DNA of 64,000 nucleotides from Planctomycetia bacterium. Lineage in GTDB: Bacteria; Planctomycetota; Phycisphaerae; UBA1845; UTPLA1. The stretch is from NCBI GenBank assembly GCA_015200345.1, contig CP054187.1, positions 186,001-250,000 on the forward strand, given 5' to 3'. Each line of letters begins with the position of its first letter. The first letter of the stretch is position 1. A program made the position numbers and the translations under genes. The notes below the pieces were generated by a model, which made no database searches, was not told the origin of the DNA, and saw nothing but the letters and a program-made list of their open reading frames with translations. Shown piece after piece: positions 16,104-25,291 of this stretch.

Positions 16104-17122
16104 AGCGCAGCGATCGTACTCGTCGCGCGAAGCCGATTCGACGTGGAACGAGGGGCCTTGGCGCCGCGAAGCATCAGCGCCGCGGCCACCTGCTGACCGA
16201 ACAGCGCAACAGACGATCGATGAATCTTGACGCGTTAACCCTCTCCGATGCATTCGAGGTGATGAACGCCGAAGACGCGCAAGTTCCGCGTGCCGTCGCG
16301 AAAGCGAAGCGCGAAATTGTCCGTGCAATTGAGATGGTGTCCGCCGCCTGGCAGCACGGCGGCCGGCTGATTTACATCGGCGCGGGAACAAGCGGGCGGC
16401 TGGGCGTTCTGGATGCGTCGGAGTGTCCGCCAACGTTTCGCAGCGATCCGCGAATGGTTCGCGGCATCATCGCCGGCGGAAAGAAGGCGCTCTGGCGAAG
16501 CGTGGAGGGCGCCGAAGACGAGGCGAGTGCAGCGGTTGCGGCGATTCGAGACATGAAACTGACCCGGCACGACGTGCTGATGGGCATCGCGACCGGGGGC
16601 ACGACGCCGTATGTGCATGCGGCGCTGGCCGAGGCGCGGCGGCGCGGCGCGAAGACGATTTTCTTCGCCTGCGTGCCGCGGCAACAGGTTCGCGCGACGT
16701 GCGACGTGGACATCCGCGTGCTTGTCGGTCCGGAAGTGCTGACTGGCTCGACGCGTTTGAAGGCCGGGACGGCGACCAAGCTGGTGTTGAACATGATCAC
16801 GACGCTGTCGATGGTTCGGCTCGGCAAGACGTTCGGCAACCTGATGGTCGATTTGAACAGCTATGCGTGTCGCAAACTGGTGGATCGCGCGACACGCGTC
16901 GTCAGCGAAGTGACGGGGCATTCATACTCCTCGTCAGGCCGGCTGCTTCGCGCGGCGCGCGGAAGCGCGAAGACGGCGATCGTGATGGGCCTGTGCGGCC
17001 TGCCCCGCGACGCGGCGGAACAATTGCTGCGACGGCACGGCGGCCGGGTACGAGGGGTCATCCAGTCGGCGGGCACAGGATCGCGCCGTGCGCGAACTGC
17101 GAGGGCGCGATCGCGCGCTTGA
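16100..17122 (+). CDS. murQ: N-acetylmuramic acid 6-phosphate etherase
   Basis: MurQ removes the lactyl ether from MurNAc-6-phosphate to give GlcNAc-6-phosphate and D-lactate. The 340-residue protein contains LLTEQRNRRSMNLD, the SIS-domain sugar-phosphate site IYIGAGTSGRLGVLDASECP with the catalytic glutamate, ATGGTTPYVHAAL, and GSTRLKAGTATKLVLNM. It has an extra basic N-terminal ~30 residues and a basic C-terminal tail compared with the usual ~300. The ATGA overlap with anmK shows a two-gene recycling operon. Confidence 0.93.
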   Translation: MKRSDRTRRAKPIRRGTRGLGAAKHQRRGHLLTEQRNRRSMNLDALTLSDAFEVMNAEDAQVPRAVAKAKREIVRAIEMVSAAWQHGGRLIYIGAGTSGRLGVLDASECPPTFRSDPRMVRGIIAGGKKALWRSVEGAEDEASAAVAAIRDMKLTRHDVLMGIATGGTTPYVHAALAEARRRGAKTIFFACVPRQQVRATCDVDIRVLVGPEVLTGSTRLKAGTATKLVLNMITTLSMVRLGKTFGNLMVDLNSYACRKLVDRATRVVSEVTGHSYSSSGRLLRAARGSAKTAIVMGLCGLPRDAAEQLLRRHGGRVRGVIQSAGTGSRRARTARARSRA

Positions 17123-17144
17123 AAGTGCCGCCGGTTCATCGACA

Positions 17145-17561
17145 ATGGCGGCCATGCAAGAGAAGCCACCTACGACCTGCGATCTGACGATCCGCGTGCG
17201 CTACGCCGAGAGCGATCCGATGGGCTACCTTCATCACTCGAAGTACTTCGAGTATTTCGAGATGGGGCGGACGGAGTTGCTGCGGCAGGCGGGTTTTCGC
17301 TATCGCGATCTGGAGTCGGCGGGGGTGTTGTTCGCGGTCGCGCGGATCGAGTGCCGTTTCAAGGCCCCGGCGTACTACGATGACGAGCTGACGCTGACGA
17401 CGAAGATTGAGCGGATGACGCGAGCGCGGATCGATCACTCCTACTTGTTGAAGCGCGATGGCGTGGTGCTCTGTGAGGCCAATTCGGTGCTTGCATGCAT
17501 CGATCGATCGGGCAAATTGATCCCGATCCCCGACGAAATCTTCATTCACTCCGAACCTTGA
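17145..17561 (+). CDS. YbgC/FadM-type hotdog acyl-CoA thioesterase
   Basis: This 138-residue single hotdog-domain protein begins its domain with the 4-hydroxybenzoyl-CoA-thioesterase-like VRYAESDPMGYLHHSKYF, where the Asp is the catalytic residue, then YFEMGRTELLR and CRFKAPAYYDDELTL. It would hydrolyse acyl-CoA thioesters in the cytosol. ATG 17145 was chosen as start because earlier codons overlap the basic end of murQ; ATG 17154 is also possible. It has no clear Shine-Dalgarno sequence. Confidence 0.85.
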   Translation: MAAMQEKPPTTCDLTIRVRYAESDPMGYLHHSKYFEYFEMGRTELLRQAGFRYRDLESAGVLFAVARIECRFKAPAYYDDELTLTTKIERMTRARIDHSYLLKRDGVVLCEANSVLACIDRSGKLIPIPDEIFIHSEP

Positions 17562-17580
17562 ATCGAACGGCGGTCTCTGC

Positions 17581-18828
17581 GTGATCTGGGTTTTTGTCAC
17601 GATCGGCATGCTCGCGTTCGCCAGTGCGATTCACGGTGCGATGACTGCCGCCACGGAAGACGGACGCGATTCCGTCGGACGGCTGATGCACAGTATTGCG
17701 GCGCTGTTGCTGATCGGCGCGTGGGCAACAGGACACGCGACGAGCATCGGCTGGGGCTGCCTGGCGGTGGCTGCGGCGATGGAGATCGGCCTGCGTGCCC
17801 GCGCGCGCGAGATCGAGCGCAGGATCGCGTCGCAACAGGCCGCGCGCGGTGCGAATCCGGCGATTCAAGACGGATCCGACCCCATGCCGGGCGATGAGGG
17901 GGCGATCCGATCTGCAACCGTGAAGGAGCGCCGCGCAACATCGATCGCCGAGGACGGCTCCGAGTTCAGCGAGAATTCATCCGAGCGCGAAATACCCGGG
18001 GCGGTCTCGGCGTCTGCGCCGCCGTTTGTGACGGTCGCACTCCTTCGCGAGGCGCATCAGGTGACGGGTGACATTTTCGTGGCATCGGTGCGCCGATCGG
18101 GCCGGCGCGATGCGCAGCTCACATCCGCGGGAACCACAGCGACGTGGCAAGCCCGAATCGGGGAATTCACGATCGAGGGGATGAGTCAGCGGTCGGCATG
18201 GGACGGCGCCGCGCTGGCCGAGGCAGCCGCGCAGACCTTCGACTGGCCTGATGCATTGCAGGCGTGCCGCGAACACGCCGGTCATGTTCGACTCGTGACC
18301 CGCGCTCCGGCGGGCGCTTCGCGAACCGAACTGGTAGCGGTACACCGTCTGGCTCACGCGGCTATCGCCGAGTTCGCTCCGGTCTGTGGGGTGTTGTGGG
18401 AGGGGGCGCGGCTGTTGCGACCGGTCGCAAGAGGGACTGCGCAAGGGGCAAGCCGCGAGGACACCGTGCGGCACATGCCCAGGGGCCAGGAGTCGGCGCG
18501 AGAGGCCGTACACGATGCCATGGAGACCTGCATCAACTTTCGCGTGACGCCGCTAGAGGGCAGCGAGCCGCAGGCCGTCGCTTCCGACACCGTCGGCCTG
18601 CACGCCTTCGGCCTGCCGGACCTCGAGATCGTCACGCCGGGTGAGCCGGATGAGCGCATCGCACGGGTGCTCTATCACCTCGCGGAGGAGTTTTTTGCTC
18701 GCGGTTGTGACTGGCAGGACGGTGACGAGCGCACGATCGGTTCGTACGGCCGATGGCGGTGTGAACGAAGGCGGAGCACGCTTGCTCCGGGGCGAGAGAT
18801 TCTGGCGCTAAGTCCGAAGGAATGCTGA
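17581..18828 (+). CDS. membrane protein with a DUF4261-like C-terminal domain
   Basis: The 415-residue protein starts at GTG 17581. It has two membrane helices (about residues 1-20 and 38-65), a long polar low-complexity linker (about 80-140), then a globular domain. The domain segments FDWPDALQACREHAGHVRLVT, HRLAHAAIAEFAP and VGLHAFGLPDLEIVTPG, followed by LYHLAEEFFARGCDWQDGDE, follow the order I recall for DUF4261. That assignment is tentative. No catalytic motif is evident. It lies 19 nt after the thioesterase gene and is probably co-transcribed. Confidence 0.6.
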   Translation: MIWVFVTIGMLAFASAIHGAMTAATEDGRDSVGRLMHSIAALLLIGAWATGHATSIGWGCLAVAAAMEIGLRARAREIERRIASQQAARGANPAIQDGSDPMPGDEGAIRSATVKERRATSIAEDGSEFSENSSEREIPGAVSASAPPFVTVALLREAHQVTGDIFVASVRRSGRRDAQLTSAGTTATWQARIGEFTIEGMSQRSAWDGAALAEAAAQTFDWPDALQACREHAGHVRLVTRAPAGASRTELVAVHRLAHAAIAEFAPVCGVLWEGARLLRPVARGTAQGASREDTVRHMPRGQESAREAVHDAMETCINFRVTPLEGSEPQAVASDTVGLHAFGLPDLEIVTPGEPDERIARVLYHLAEEFFARGCDWQDGDERTIGSYGRWRCERRRSTLAPGREILALSPKEC

Positions 18829-18829
18829 C

Positions 18830-18902
18830 TGGGCCTGCTCGGACTCGAACCGAGAACCCGGAGATTATGAGTCCCCTGCTCTAACCATTGAGCTACAGGC
18901 CC
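18830..18902 (-). tRNA. tRNA with CAU anticodon, probably tRNA-Ile2
   Basis: The minus strand folds into a full cloverleaf of 73 nt: acceptor GGGCCTG/CAGGCCC, D-stem GCTC/GAGC, anticodon stem GGGGA/TCTCC with loop CTCATAA, a 5-nt variable loop, T-stem CTCGG/CCGAG with TTCGAGT, and discriminator A. The anticodon is CAT. The C4-G69 and C5-G68 acceptor pairs match the lysidine-modified isoleucine tRNA read by TilS rather than elongator methionine tRNA, but tRNA-Met is not excluded. The CCA end is not encoded. Confidence 0.93.
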
Positions 18903-19131
18903 GACCGCGCTACGGCTTGGTCCGCGGCGACCCGGCGGATGATAAGGGCTGGTCAGCCCGCGGACCAAACAGGAAAGCAGAACTCTCCTGCTGTAACAGT
19001 TTCGTAAGCCCGCCCGGTGTTCGGGCATAGGCTGACAGGGGCCGCGCCGACGGATCGTCGTAGTTGGGATACGATGCACTCCCTGCCGAGTAATTAAACG
19101 GCAACGCGACATTCCCCAACAGGAGGCAGGC

Positions 19132-20124
19132 GTGACCCAACTGGACATCAAGCACATCGGACCCATGATCAAGGCGGCCAGCGAACCCTTCGCACGGCTG
19201 CGCGCGGCCATGCATCAGGTGATCGTCGGGCAGGAATCGCTGATCGACCATCTCCTGGTCGGGCTGCTCGCCAACGGCCACATGCTGCTCGAAGGCGTGC
19301 CCGGCTTGGCGAAGACGCTCTCGGTGACATGCCTCGCGCGGGGCATCCAGACGGGATTTTCGCGTATTCAATTCACGCCCGATCTGCTCCCGGCTGACGT
19401 GATCGGTACGCTGATTTACCAGCCGCAGCAGGGGACGTTTACGGTCAAGAAGGGGCCGATCTTCTCGAACATCATCCTCGCGGATGAGATCAATCGCGCG
19501 CCCGCAAAGGTGCAAAGCGCGCTGCTGGAGGCAATGCAGGAGCGTCAGGTCACAATCGGAGACGAGACGTTCGCGTTGCCGGAGCCGTTTCTCGTGCTGG
19601 CGACGCAGAATCCGATCGAACAGGAAGGGACCTACCCGCTGCCCGAGGCGCAGGTCGACCGGTTCATGTTCAAGGTGACGGTGACGTATCCCAGTCGCGA
19701 ACAGGAGCGGCAGATTCTGGATCGCATGGCGACAACCTCGCCGGACTGGTCGATCGAGCCGGTCATGCAGCCGGGTGACATCATCAAGGCGCGCCAGGCG
19801 GTGGACGAAATTTACATTGATGACAAAATCAAGGATTACGTGGTGAGCCTCGTGATCGCGACGCGCGATCCCTCGTCGTATGGGTTGAACATCAAGCACC
19901 TGATCCAATACGGTGCATCGCCGCGCGCGACGATCATGCTGACGCTGGGGGCCAAGGCGCGGGCGTTCCTGGCGGGGCGGGGCTTCGTCACGCCGCAGGA
20001 TGTGAAAGACGTCGCTCCGGGAATCCTCCGCCATCGCGTCATCATTACGTATGAAGCGGAGGCGGAAGAGATGACCAGCGACGCGATCATCAAGCAGATC
20101 CTGGATCACGTTCCTGTTCCATGA
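19132..20124 (+). CDS. MoxR-family AAA+ ATPase
   Basis: MoxR ATPases act as chaperones that remodel or activate partner proteins, commonly with VWA-domain proteins. The 330-residue protein shows Walker A GVPGLAKT (Ala replacing one Gly), the MoxR segment RIQFTPDLLPADVIGT, Walker B IILADEINRAPAKVQSALLEAM, sensor 1 ATQNPIEQEGTYPLPEAQVDRF and a C-terminal AAA lid. The GTG start has a perfect AGGAGG 5-6 nt upstream. It opens the eight-gene Bat operon and overlaps the DUF58 gene by 4 nt. Confidence 0.93.
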   Translation: MTQLDIKHIGPMIKAASEPFARLRAAMHQVIVGQESLIDHLLVGLLANGHMLLEGVPGLAKTLSVTCLARGIQTGFSRIQFTPDLLPADVIGTLIYQPQQGTFTVKKGPIFSNIILADEINRAPAKVQSALLEAMQERQVTIGDETFALPEPFLVLATQNPIEQEGTYPLPEAQVDRFMFKVTVTYPSREQERQILDRMATTSPDWSIEPVMQPGDIIKARQAVDEIYIDDKIKDYVVSLVIATRDPSSYGLNIKHLIQYGASPRATIMLTLGAKARAFLAGRGFVTPQDVKDVAPGILRHRVIITYEAEAEEMTSDAIIKQILDHVPVP

Positions 20125-20996
20125 CGCCCAACGAACTATTGAAGAAGATCCGCCGGATTCACATCCGGACGATGCACATGGCCGACGACGTGTTCGCCGG
20201 GCAGTACCACAGCGCCTTCAAGGGTCAGGGCATGGAGTTCGAGGAGGTGCGCGAATACCAGCCCGGCGACGAGATACGAAGCATCGACTGGAACGTCACG
20301 GCGCGGCAGGGGCGACCCTTCATCAAGCGGTTTCGTGAAGAACGCGAGCTGACGGTGATGCTGCTGGTCGATGTGAGCGCATCGCAGGAGTTCGGCAGCC
20401 GCGATCAGCTTAAGCGTGAACTGGCGGCGGAGATCGGGGCAACGCTGGCGTTCAGCGCGATCAAGAACAACGACAAAGTCGGGCTGATTGGTTTTTCGGA
20501 TCGCATCGAGCGTTACATCAAGCCGGACAAGGGCACGCGGCATGTGCTGTGGGTCATCCGCGAATTGCTGGCGCTGGAGCCGCAAGGCCGCGGGACGGAC
20601 CTCGCGGGAGCGCTGGATTACATGAATCGCGTGTTGCGCCGGCGAAGCGTCGTGTTCGTGGTAAGCGACTTTCTTGCAGGGCCGTTTGAGAAGCCCTTGC
20701 GTGCGGCGCGGCGGCGTCACGATGTCATCTCCATCGCCGTCAGCGATGAGCGCGAGCGCGAATGGCCCAAGACGCGATTCGTGGAGCTGGTCGACAGCGA
20801 GACGGGACAGTGGGTCACAGTGGACGCGTCGAGCCGGTCGTTTCGCGAAGAGATTCGACGACGCGCCGAAACGGCCATTGCGGCACGACGAGAGTTGTTC
20901 AAGCGGATGCGCGCCGACTGCATCGAATTACAGACCGGCCAGTCCATCGCCGAACCGTTGACGCGATTCTTTCGAGCACGGGAGGCGCGGCTGTGA
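20121..20996 (+). CDS. DUF58 domain protein
   Basis: This 291-residue protein has the DUF58 core EFEEVREYQPGDEIRSIDWN followed by RPFIKRFREERELTVMLLVD. A VWA-like fold follows, with DVSASQEFG (a DxSxS metal-site motif) and GRGTDLAGALDYMN. DUF58 proteins are the usual partner encoded next to MoxR. There is no membrane segment, so it is likely cytosolic. It overlaps moxR and the next gene by 4 nt each. Confidence 0.9.
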   Translation: MTPNELLKKIRRIHIRTMHMADDVFAGQYHSAFKGQGMEFEEVREYQPGDEIRSIDWNVTARQGRPFIKRFREERELTVMLLVDVSASQEFGSRDQLKRELAAEIGATLAFSAIKNNDKVGLIGFSDRIERYIKPDKGTRHVLWVIRELLALEPQGRGTDLAGALDYMNRVLRRRSVVFVVSDFLAGPFEKPLRAARRRHDVISIAVSDEREREWPKTRFVELVDSETGQWVTVDASSRSFREEIRRRAETAIAARRELFKRMRADCIELQTGQSIAEPLTRFFRAREARL

Positions 20997-22099
20997 AGAG
21001 ACGGCGACGCGAATTCGTTCTTGCGATGGTGGCCGCCGTCGTGCTGGAGTTTGTCGGCGATGCGGCGATGCTGCGCGGCGTTTCTTCGTCCCATGCCAAC
21101 GAGCCGGTTTCGTCCCAACCCGCCCCGCAGCCGATTCGGCGCGAGAAGAGGGAAGGCCCTGTGCTGTTGCGCGTCGAACTGGATCGAGACCGGACGGATC
21201 TTCTGACTTCGATTCGGCTCACCATAAGCGTAGATGCCGAGCGCGGCGTGAAGATCTCCATGCCCGAGGCGAAGGGCGTGCTGGGCGACTTCGTGGTGAA
21301 GCAGTCGGGGGACATCCAGCGAACTGAAACGGCCGACGGCGTGCGCGCGGTTGTGGAGCAAGTGCTGGAACCGGTCGTGCCGGGCACCGCCGTCACGGGA
21401 CCGATCTCGGTTGAATACGAGGATGCCCGCGAACGGCTGGACGGCTCGACGGGCAAGTCGCGCGGCACGGCAACGATAGACCCGATCGCAGTGATTGTCG
21501 AAGGGCAATTGGCCGACGCGAAGGGGCCGGTGTCGTTGGCGTGGGCGGGGTTGCCACCGATCTGGTGGTGGGTCATCGGTGTGATTGTGGGGACAGCGGC
21601 CGTGGCGCTGGCGGCGCGGCGTTTTGCGCGACGGCGCGGTCCGCAAGCGATTGTCACCGAGCGCGAGGAGCGAATCGTGCCCGCGCATATCTGGGCACTG
21701 GGTGAGTTGGATCGCCTGATCGCGGAGCGGCTGGTGCCGCGTGGCTTGGTGCAGGAGTTTTACTACCGAATCAACGCGCTGCTGCGGGAGTACATTGAGC
21801 GTCGCTTCGGCATCACGGCGGGCGAGCAGACCAGCGAGGAGTTCATCCGCTCGCTGCGTGATTCGAAATATCTCCAGGCCGTTCACAAGACCGTGCTTCA
21901 GCAATTCGTGGACGCGTGCGACCCGGTGAAATACGCGCGGCACACGCCCGGTGACGCCGACGTGAAATGGGTGGAAGACACGGCACGACGGGTTATTGTC
22001 GAAACGGCCGATGTGGGCGGGAACGGCGAGCTACTCAAAGCCCCCGTGGCGGCGCAGGCTGCTATCCCTCGGCATGGATCACGGAGGGCCGGGCCGTGA
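20993..22099 (+). CDS. membrane protein of the Bat operon (DUF4381-like C-terminus)
   Basis: GTG 20993 follows GGAGG at a good distance and overlaps the DUF58 stop; the open frame upstream lies inside that gene. The 368-residue product has an N-terminal signal or anchor helix, a periplasmic beta-rich region (about 45-170) and one helix (PIWWWVIGVIVGTAAVALAA, about 185-205). A cytoplasmic helical domain follows, with YYRINALLREYIERRFGI and EQTSEEFIRSL. This layout fits the BatD/DUF4381-type component often found between DUF58 and the VWA proteins. Confidence 0.75.
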   Translation: MKRRRREFVLAMVAAVVLEFVGDAAMLRGVSSSHANEPVSSQPAPQPIRREKREGPVLLRVELDRDRTDLLTSIRLTISVDAERGVKISMPEAKGVLGDFVVKQSGDIQRTETADGVRAVVEQVLEPVVPGTAVTGPISVEYEDARERLDGSTGKSRGTATIDPIAVIVEGQLADAKGPVSLAWAGLPPIWWWVIGVIVGTAAVALAARRFARRRGPQAIVTEREERIVPAHIWALGELDRLIAERLVPRGLVQEFYYRINALLREYIERRFGITAGEQTSEEFIRSLRDSKYLQAVHKTVLQQFVDACDPVKYARHTPGDADVKWVEDTARRVIVETADVGGNGELLKAPVAAQAAIPRHGSRRAGP

Positions 22100-23169
22100 T
22101 TCAACTGGCAAACTCGTGGCTCTTGGGCCTGGCGCTGTTCGTGCCGGTGGTCTGGTGGGCGTACCGTCGGCGCCGGGGTCGCGCGATGGTGCAATTCTCC
22201 GACGTGTCGGTGCTCGTGCAGGCGGGGGCTGCGCGGCGCGCACGCTGGCGCGCGACGTTGCCGTTGCTTCGCACGCTGACGGTGCTGTTGCTGGTGTTGT
22301 CGGTGGCACGACCGCAAAAAGCGGATGAGCAAACGCGCGTTCAGACGGAAGGCATCGCGATCCAACTGGTGGTTGATCGGTCGGGAAGCATGCGCGAGCC
22401 GTTTGGTGAGCGAAACGGACGGCGCATCTCGCGTTTAGAGGTCGTGAAGGACGTGGTGCGGGAGTTCGTTGAGGGAAACAAGACGGGACTGGCCGGTCGG
22501 CGCGATGATCTGATCGGCCTGATTGTTTTTGCGCGCTATCCTGACACGGAATGCCCGCTGACGCGCGATCATCAGCATGTCATTCGGGCCTTGGGCGAAG
22601 TGCAGCCGCCCGCCACGCGCGACGAGGACGGCACGGCCATCGGCGACGCGCTGCTGCTGGCGGTCGAGCGGATCCGCAACATAGAGCGGCGGTTTCAGAA
22701 ATCGGACGATTACAAAGTCAAGAGCCGGGTGATTGTGCTGCTGACCGACGGCGAACAGAACGCCGGCAAATATGAGCCGGAAAAGGCGGCGCAAGCGGCG
22801 GCGGCGCTCGGCGTAAAGGTGTACACGATCGGCGCCATGGCCGATTACGTCGAACAACAAAGCCTGTTCGGGCAGACGATGCGGATTCCGGTCCAGATCA
22901 ACGACGAGCCTCTGAAGAAGGTGGCGGAGCTGACCGGTGGCCGGTATTTCCGTGCTCGAGATGAACAAGCCCTGGCGCAGGTGTATGCCGAGATAGACAA
23001 ATTGGAGCGTAGCGCGATCGACGAGACCCGGTATTACCTGATGACGGAACTGTCGTACAACTGGCTGACGTGGGGCACCTTGCAGTTGCCGCCGCCGCTG
23101 TTGCTGGCGATGGTGTTGCTGGCTCTGGAAGTCGTTCTGGCGCAGACACGCCTGCGCACGATCCCCTGA
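22096..23169 (+). CDS. batA: VWA-domain membrane protein (BatA type)
   Basis: BatA-type proteins of Bacteroides aerotolerance-like operons hold a periplasmic or cytoplasmic-face VWA domain between membrane helices. The 357-residue protein has helices at about residues 4-20, 55-70 and 330-350. The metal-ion-dependent adhesion site is intact: DRSGSM, the threonine in DGTAIGDA, and LTDGEQNAG. GTG 22096 overlaps the preceding stop by 4 nt. The BatA name is by order and architecture in the operon. Confidence 0.83.
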   Translation: MIQLANSWLLGLALFVPVVWWAYRRRRGRAMVQFSDVSVLVQAGAARRARWRATLPLLRTLTVLLLVLSVARPQKADEQTRVQTEGIAIQLVVDRSGSMREPFGERNGRRISRLEVVKDVVREFVEGNKTGLAGRRDDLIGLIVFARYPDTECPLTRDHQHVIRALGEVQPPATRDEDGTAIGDALLLAVERIRNIERRFQKSDDYKVKSRVIVLLTDGEQNAGKYEPEKAAQAAAALGVKVYTIGAMADYVEQQSLFGQTMRIPVQINDEPLKKVAELTGGRYFRARDEQALAQVYAEIDKLERSAIDETRYYLMTELSYNWLTWGTLQLPPPLLLAMVLLALEVVLAQTRLRTIP

Positions 23170-23186
23170 ATCGCGAATCACTCGAC

Positions 23187-24242
23187 ATGGATGATTTCAA
23201 ACTGGACAACGTCAGGCAATTGCAGTGGCTGCTGCTCGTTGGCGTCTGCGCCGCGGTGTTCGCGTATGGCATTGCGATGAAAACGGCATCGCTGCGGGCG
23301 TTTGTCTCCGCGCGGCTCGCGCCGGTGCTGGCGCCGCACGTAAGCCAATCGCGGCAGATCGTTCGCGCGGGGATGGTGCTTGGAGCGATGATTCTAATGA
23401 TCGTGGGGCTGACGGGCCCGCGCTGGGGAACTTACTATGACGACGTTCAGCAGCGCCGGCTGGATCTGGTGATTTGTCTTGATGTGTCGCGCAGCATGTT
23501 GGCCGAAGACGCCGGCATGTCGCGATTGGATCGAGCCAAGGACGACATTCGCCGGTTGATGGATCAGATCGGCGGCGGGATGGTCGGCCTCGTCGCGTTC
23601 GCCGGCCGTGCGGAGCTGGTCTGTCCGTTGACGGACGATTACGAATACTACCGTTTGGCGCTGGACGACGTGGGGATCCACAGCGTCTCCGTCGGCGGGA
23701 CGAACATCGGCGAGGCGATTCGCGCGGCGGTTAAGACATTCGGAGATTCGTCGCCGCGGCAGCGCGCGATCATCTTGATGACCGACGGCGAAGATCACGG
23801 CGAACTGGCCGTCGTCGAGGCGAAGCGCGCGCGCGAGGCGGGTATCGCGGTCCATGCCGTGGGAATCGGCGACGACGACAAGGGGGCCTTGATCCCCATC
23901 GACCGCAACGGTCAGCGGACCTATCTCAAGTATGAAGACGAGCAGGTTTGGTCGAAGCTGAATCCGGTGCGGTTGAAGGAGATCGTCGCGGCGGGCGGCG
24001 GCGAATATCAGCCAAGCCGTCAGGTAACACCTCGCCAGCGCACGCTGGAATGGCTTTACACGGAGCGGCTCGCGCCGAAAGAGGAACGAACGAACGAAGA
24101 CCGCAAAGTGGCCCGTCAATATGCACGATCGCACTGGTTCTCGGCGCTGGCGCTGGCGCTGTTGCTGATGGAGTGCGTGGTGTCCGAGCGGCGAGGCGGA
24201 GCGAGCCGGCGTAACGCGAAAGCCGAAGGGGCACGGGAATGA
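23187..24242 (+). CDS. batB: VWA-domain membrane protein (BatB type)
   Basis: This second VWA membrane protein of the operon has 351 residues. Two helices near residues 10-30 and 60-80 precede the VWA domain, and one follows near 315-335. The adhesion-site residues appear in CLDVSRSML, the threonine of GGTNIGEAIR and MTDGEDHGE. It starts 17 nt after the batA-like gene, one of the few non-overlapping joints in the cluster, and overlaps the TPR gene by 4 nt. Confidence 0.83.
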   Translation: MDDFKLDNVRQLQWLLLVGVCAAVFAYGIAMKTASLRAFVSARLAPVLAPHVSQSRQIVRAGMVLGAMILMIVGLTGPRWGTYYDDVQQRRLDLVICLDVSRSMLAEDAGMSRLDRAKDDIRRLMDQIGGGMVGLVAFAGRAELVCPLTDDYEYYRLALDDVGIHSVSVGGTNIGEAIRAAVKTFGDSSPRQRAIILMTDGEDHGELAVVEAKRAREAGIAVHAVGIGDDDKGALIPIDRNGQRTYLKYEDEQVWSKLNPVRLKEIVAAGGGEYQPSRQVTPRQRTLEWLYTERLAPKEERTNEDRKVARQYARSHWFSALALALLLMECVVSERRGGASRRNAKAEGARE

Positions 24243-25291
24243 CTCATCAACGATCGGTTGTTCGAAATCGCCGTTGCATCGCATGCCGCGCTGCCGTGCT
24301 GGTCGTGATGGTGCTGGCCGGATTCCAATCCAGCGTCGAAGCAGACGAAGCCGCGCGGAAGGCGTACGACGCCGTGAAAGAGGGGAACCAGCTGCTCGCC
24401 GAGGAGAAATTTGTTGAGGCGTTGAAGGCATACGACAGGGCAGCCGCGCTCTCGCCGGATTCGCCGCAGGTGGCCTACAACCGCGGATTGGCGCTGTATC
24501 GCCTCGGCAAATTCGAAGCCGCGCGCAAGGCGTTTCAGGATGCAATCAAGCCGAGCCACCCCGAGATCGAGGCGCGAGCCAAATACAACCTCGGGCGCAC
24601 GGCCCATGCCGAAGCGATGGAACATGCGAGCGAGCCGAAGCAGGCGATTGAGGATCTCTCGCGCGCGATCAATTTCTATCAGGACGCCCTGCGACTTGAT
24701 CCCAAACAAACCGATCCCGACGCCCAGAAAAACCTTTCGCTGGCCGAGCGCCTCCGCGCGTACTTCCAGAAACGCCTCGAGCAGCAGCAGCCTCCGCAAC
24801 CGCAGCCATCGTCCCAACCTTCCAGCCAGCCGCAGGATCCGCAACCGCAGCCGACAACGTCGCGTTCGCAGACCAGCCAGCCCGCATCGCAGCCGACGTC
24901 GGGAAAGTCAGAATCAGCGGACGAACCTGAAAAAAACGAGCAGGAATCGCAGGAAGGAAGCGAGGGGCAGGAGCAGAATCAGGATGGGGAGCAGGACGAT
25001 TCAGAGTCGCAGAAGGGTAGCGATCAGAAAGAATCAGAGTCCCAGAAGCAGCCTAGCGCGGATAGGCAAGACGGTTCCGATCAGGCATCGGGTCAGCAGG
25101 ACGAAACGCAGAAGGAGCAGAAGTCGTCGGCCAATCCGGAGCAGAAGACGGACCGCGACGATAGACTACGCGAGGAAGAGATTCAGCCGATGCTTCAAGA
25201 GGCGCGCGACGCGGAAAAGGCACGACGCGAGGCGCGGCGGATGAAGATGATGCGCCAGCGCGGGCGCACGGCGGTTCCCAAGGATTGGTGA
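24239..25291 (+). CDS. batC: TPR protein with Gln/Ser-rich tail (BatC type)
   Basis: The 350-residue protein has a signal peptide (about residues 17-35), then two to three TPR units (AYDAVKEGNQLLAEEKF, VAYNRGLALYRLGKFEAA). From about residue 180 to 300 there is a long low-complexity stretch rich in Gln, Ser, Pro, Glu and Asp. A basic helix (KARREARRMKMMRQRGR) ends the protein. TPR proteins in this operon position are thought to scaffold VWA partners. The acidic-Gln stretch is probably disordered. Confidence 0.8.
   Translation: MTHQRSVVRNRRCIACRAAVLVVMVLAGFQSSVEADEAARKAYDAVKEGNQLLAEEKFVEALKAYDRAAALSPDSPQVAYNRGLALYRLGKFEAARKAFQDAIKPSHPEIEARAKYNLGRTAHAEAMEHASEPKQAIEDLSRAINFYQDALRLDPKQTDPDAQKNLSLAERLRAYFQKRLEQQQPPQPQPSSQPSSQPQDPQPQPTTSRSQTSQPASQPTSGKSESADEPEKNEQESQEGSEGQEQNQDGEQDDSESQKGSDQKESESQKQPSADRQDGSDQASGQQDETQKEQKSSANPEQKTDRDDRLREEEIQPMLQEARDAEKARREARRMKMMRQRGRTAVPKDW

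Noticed and set aside
18910-20109. 399-codon minus-strand open frame antisense to moxR
   Set aside because: It mirrors the MoxR gene, is rich in His/Arg/Gln as shadows are, and has no ribosome site or domain signal.
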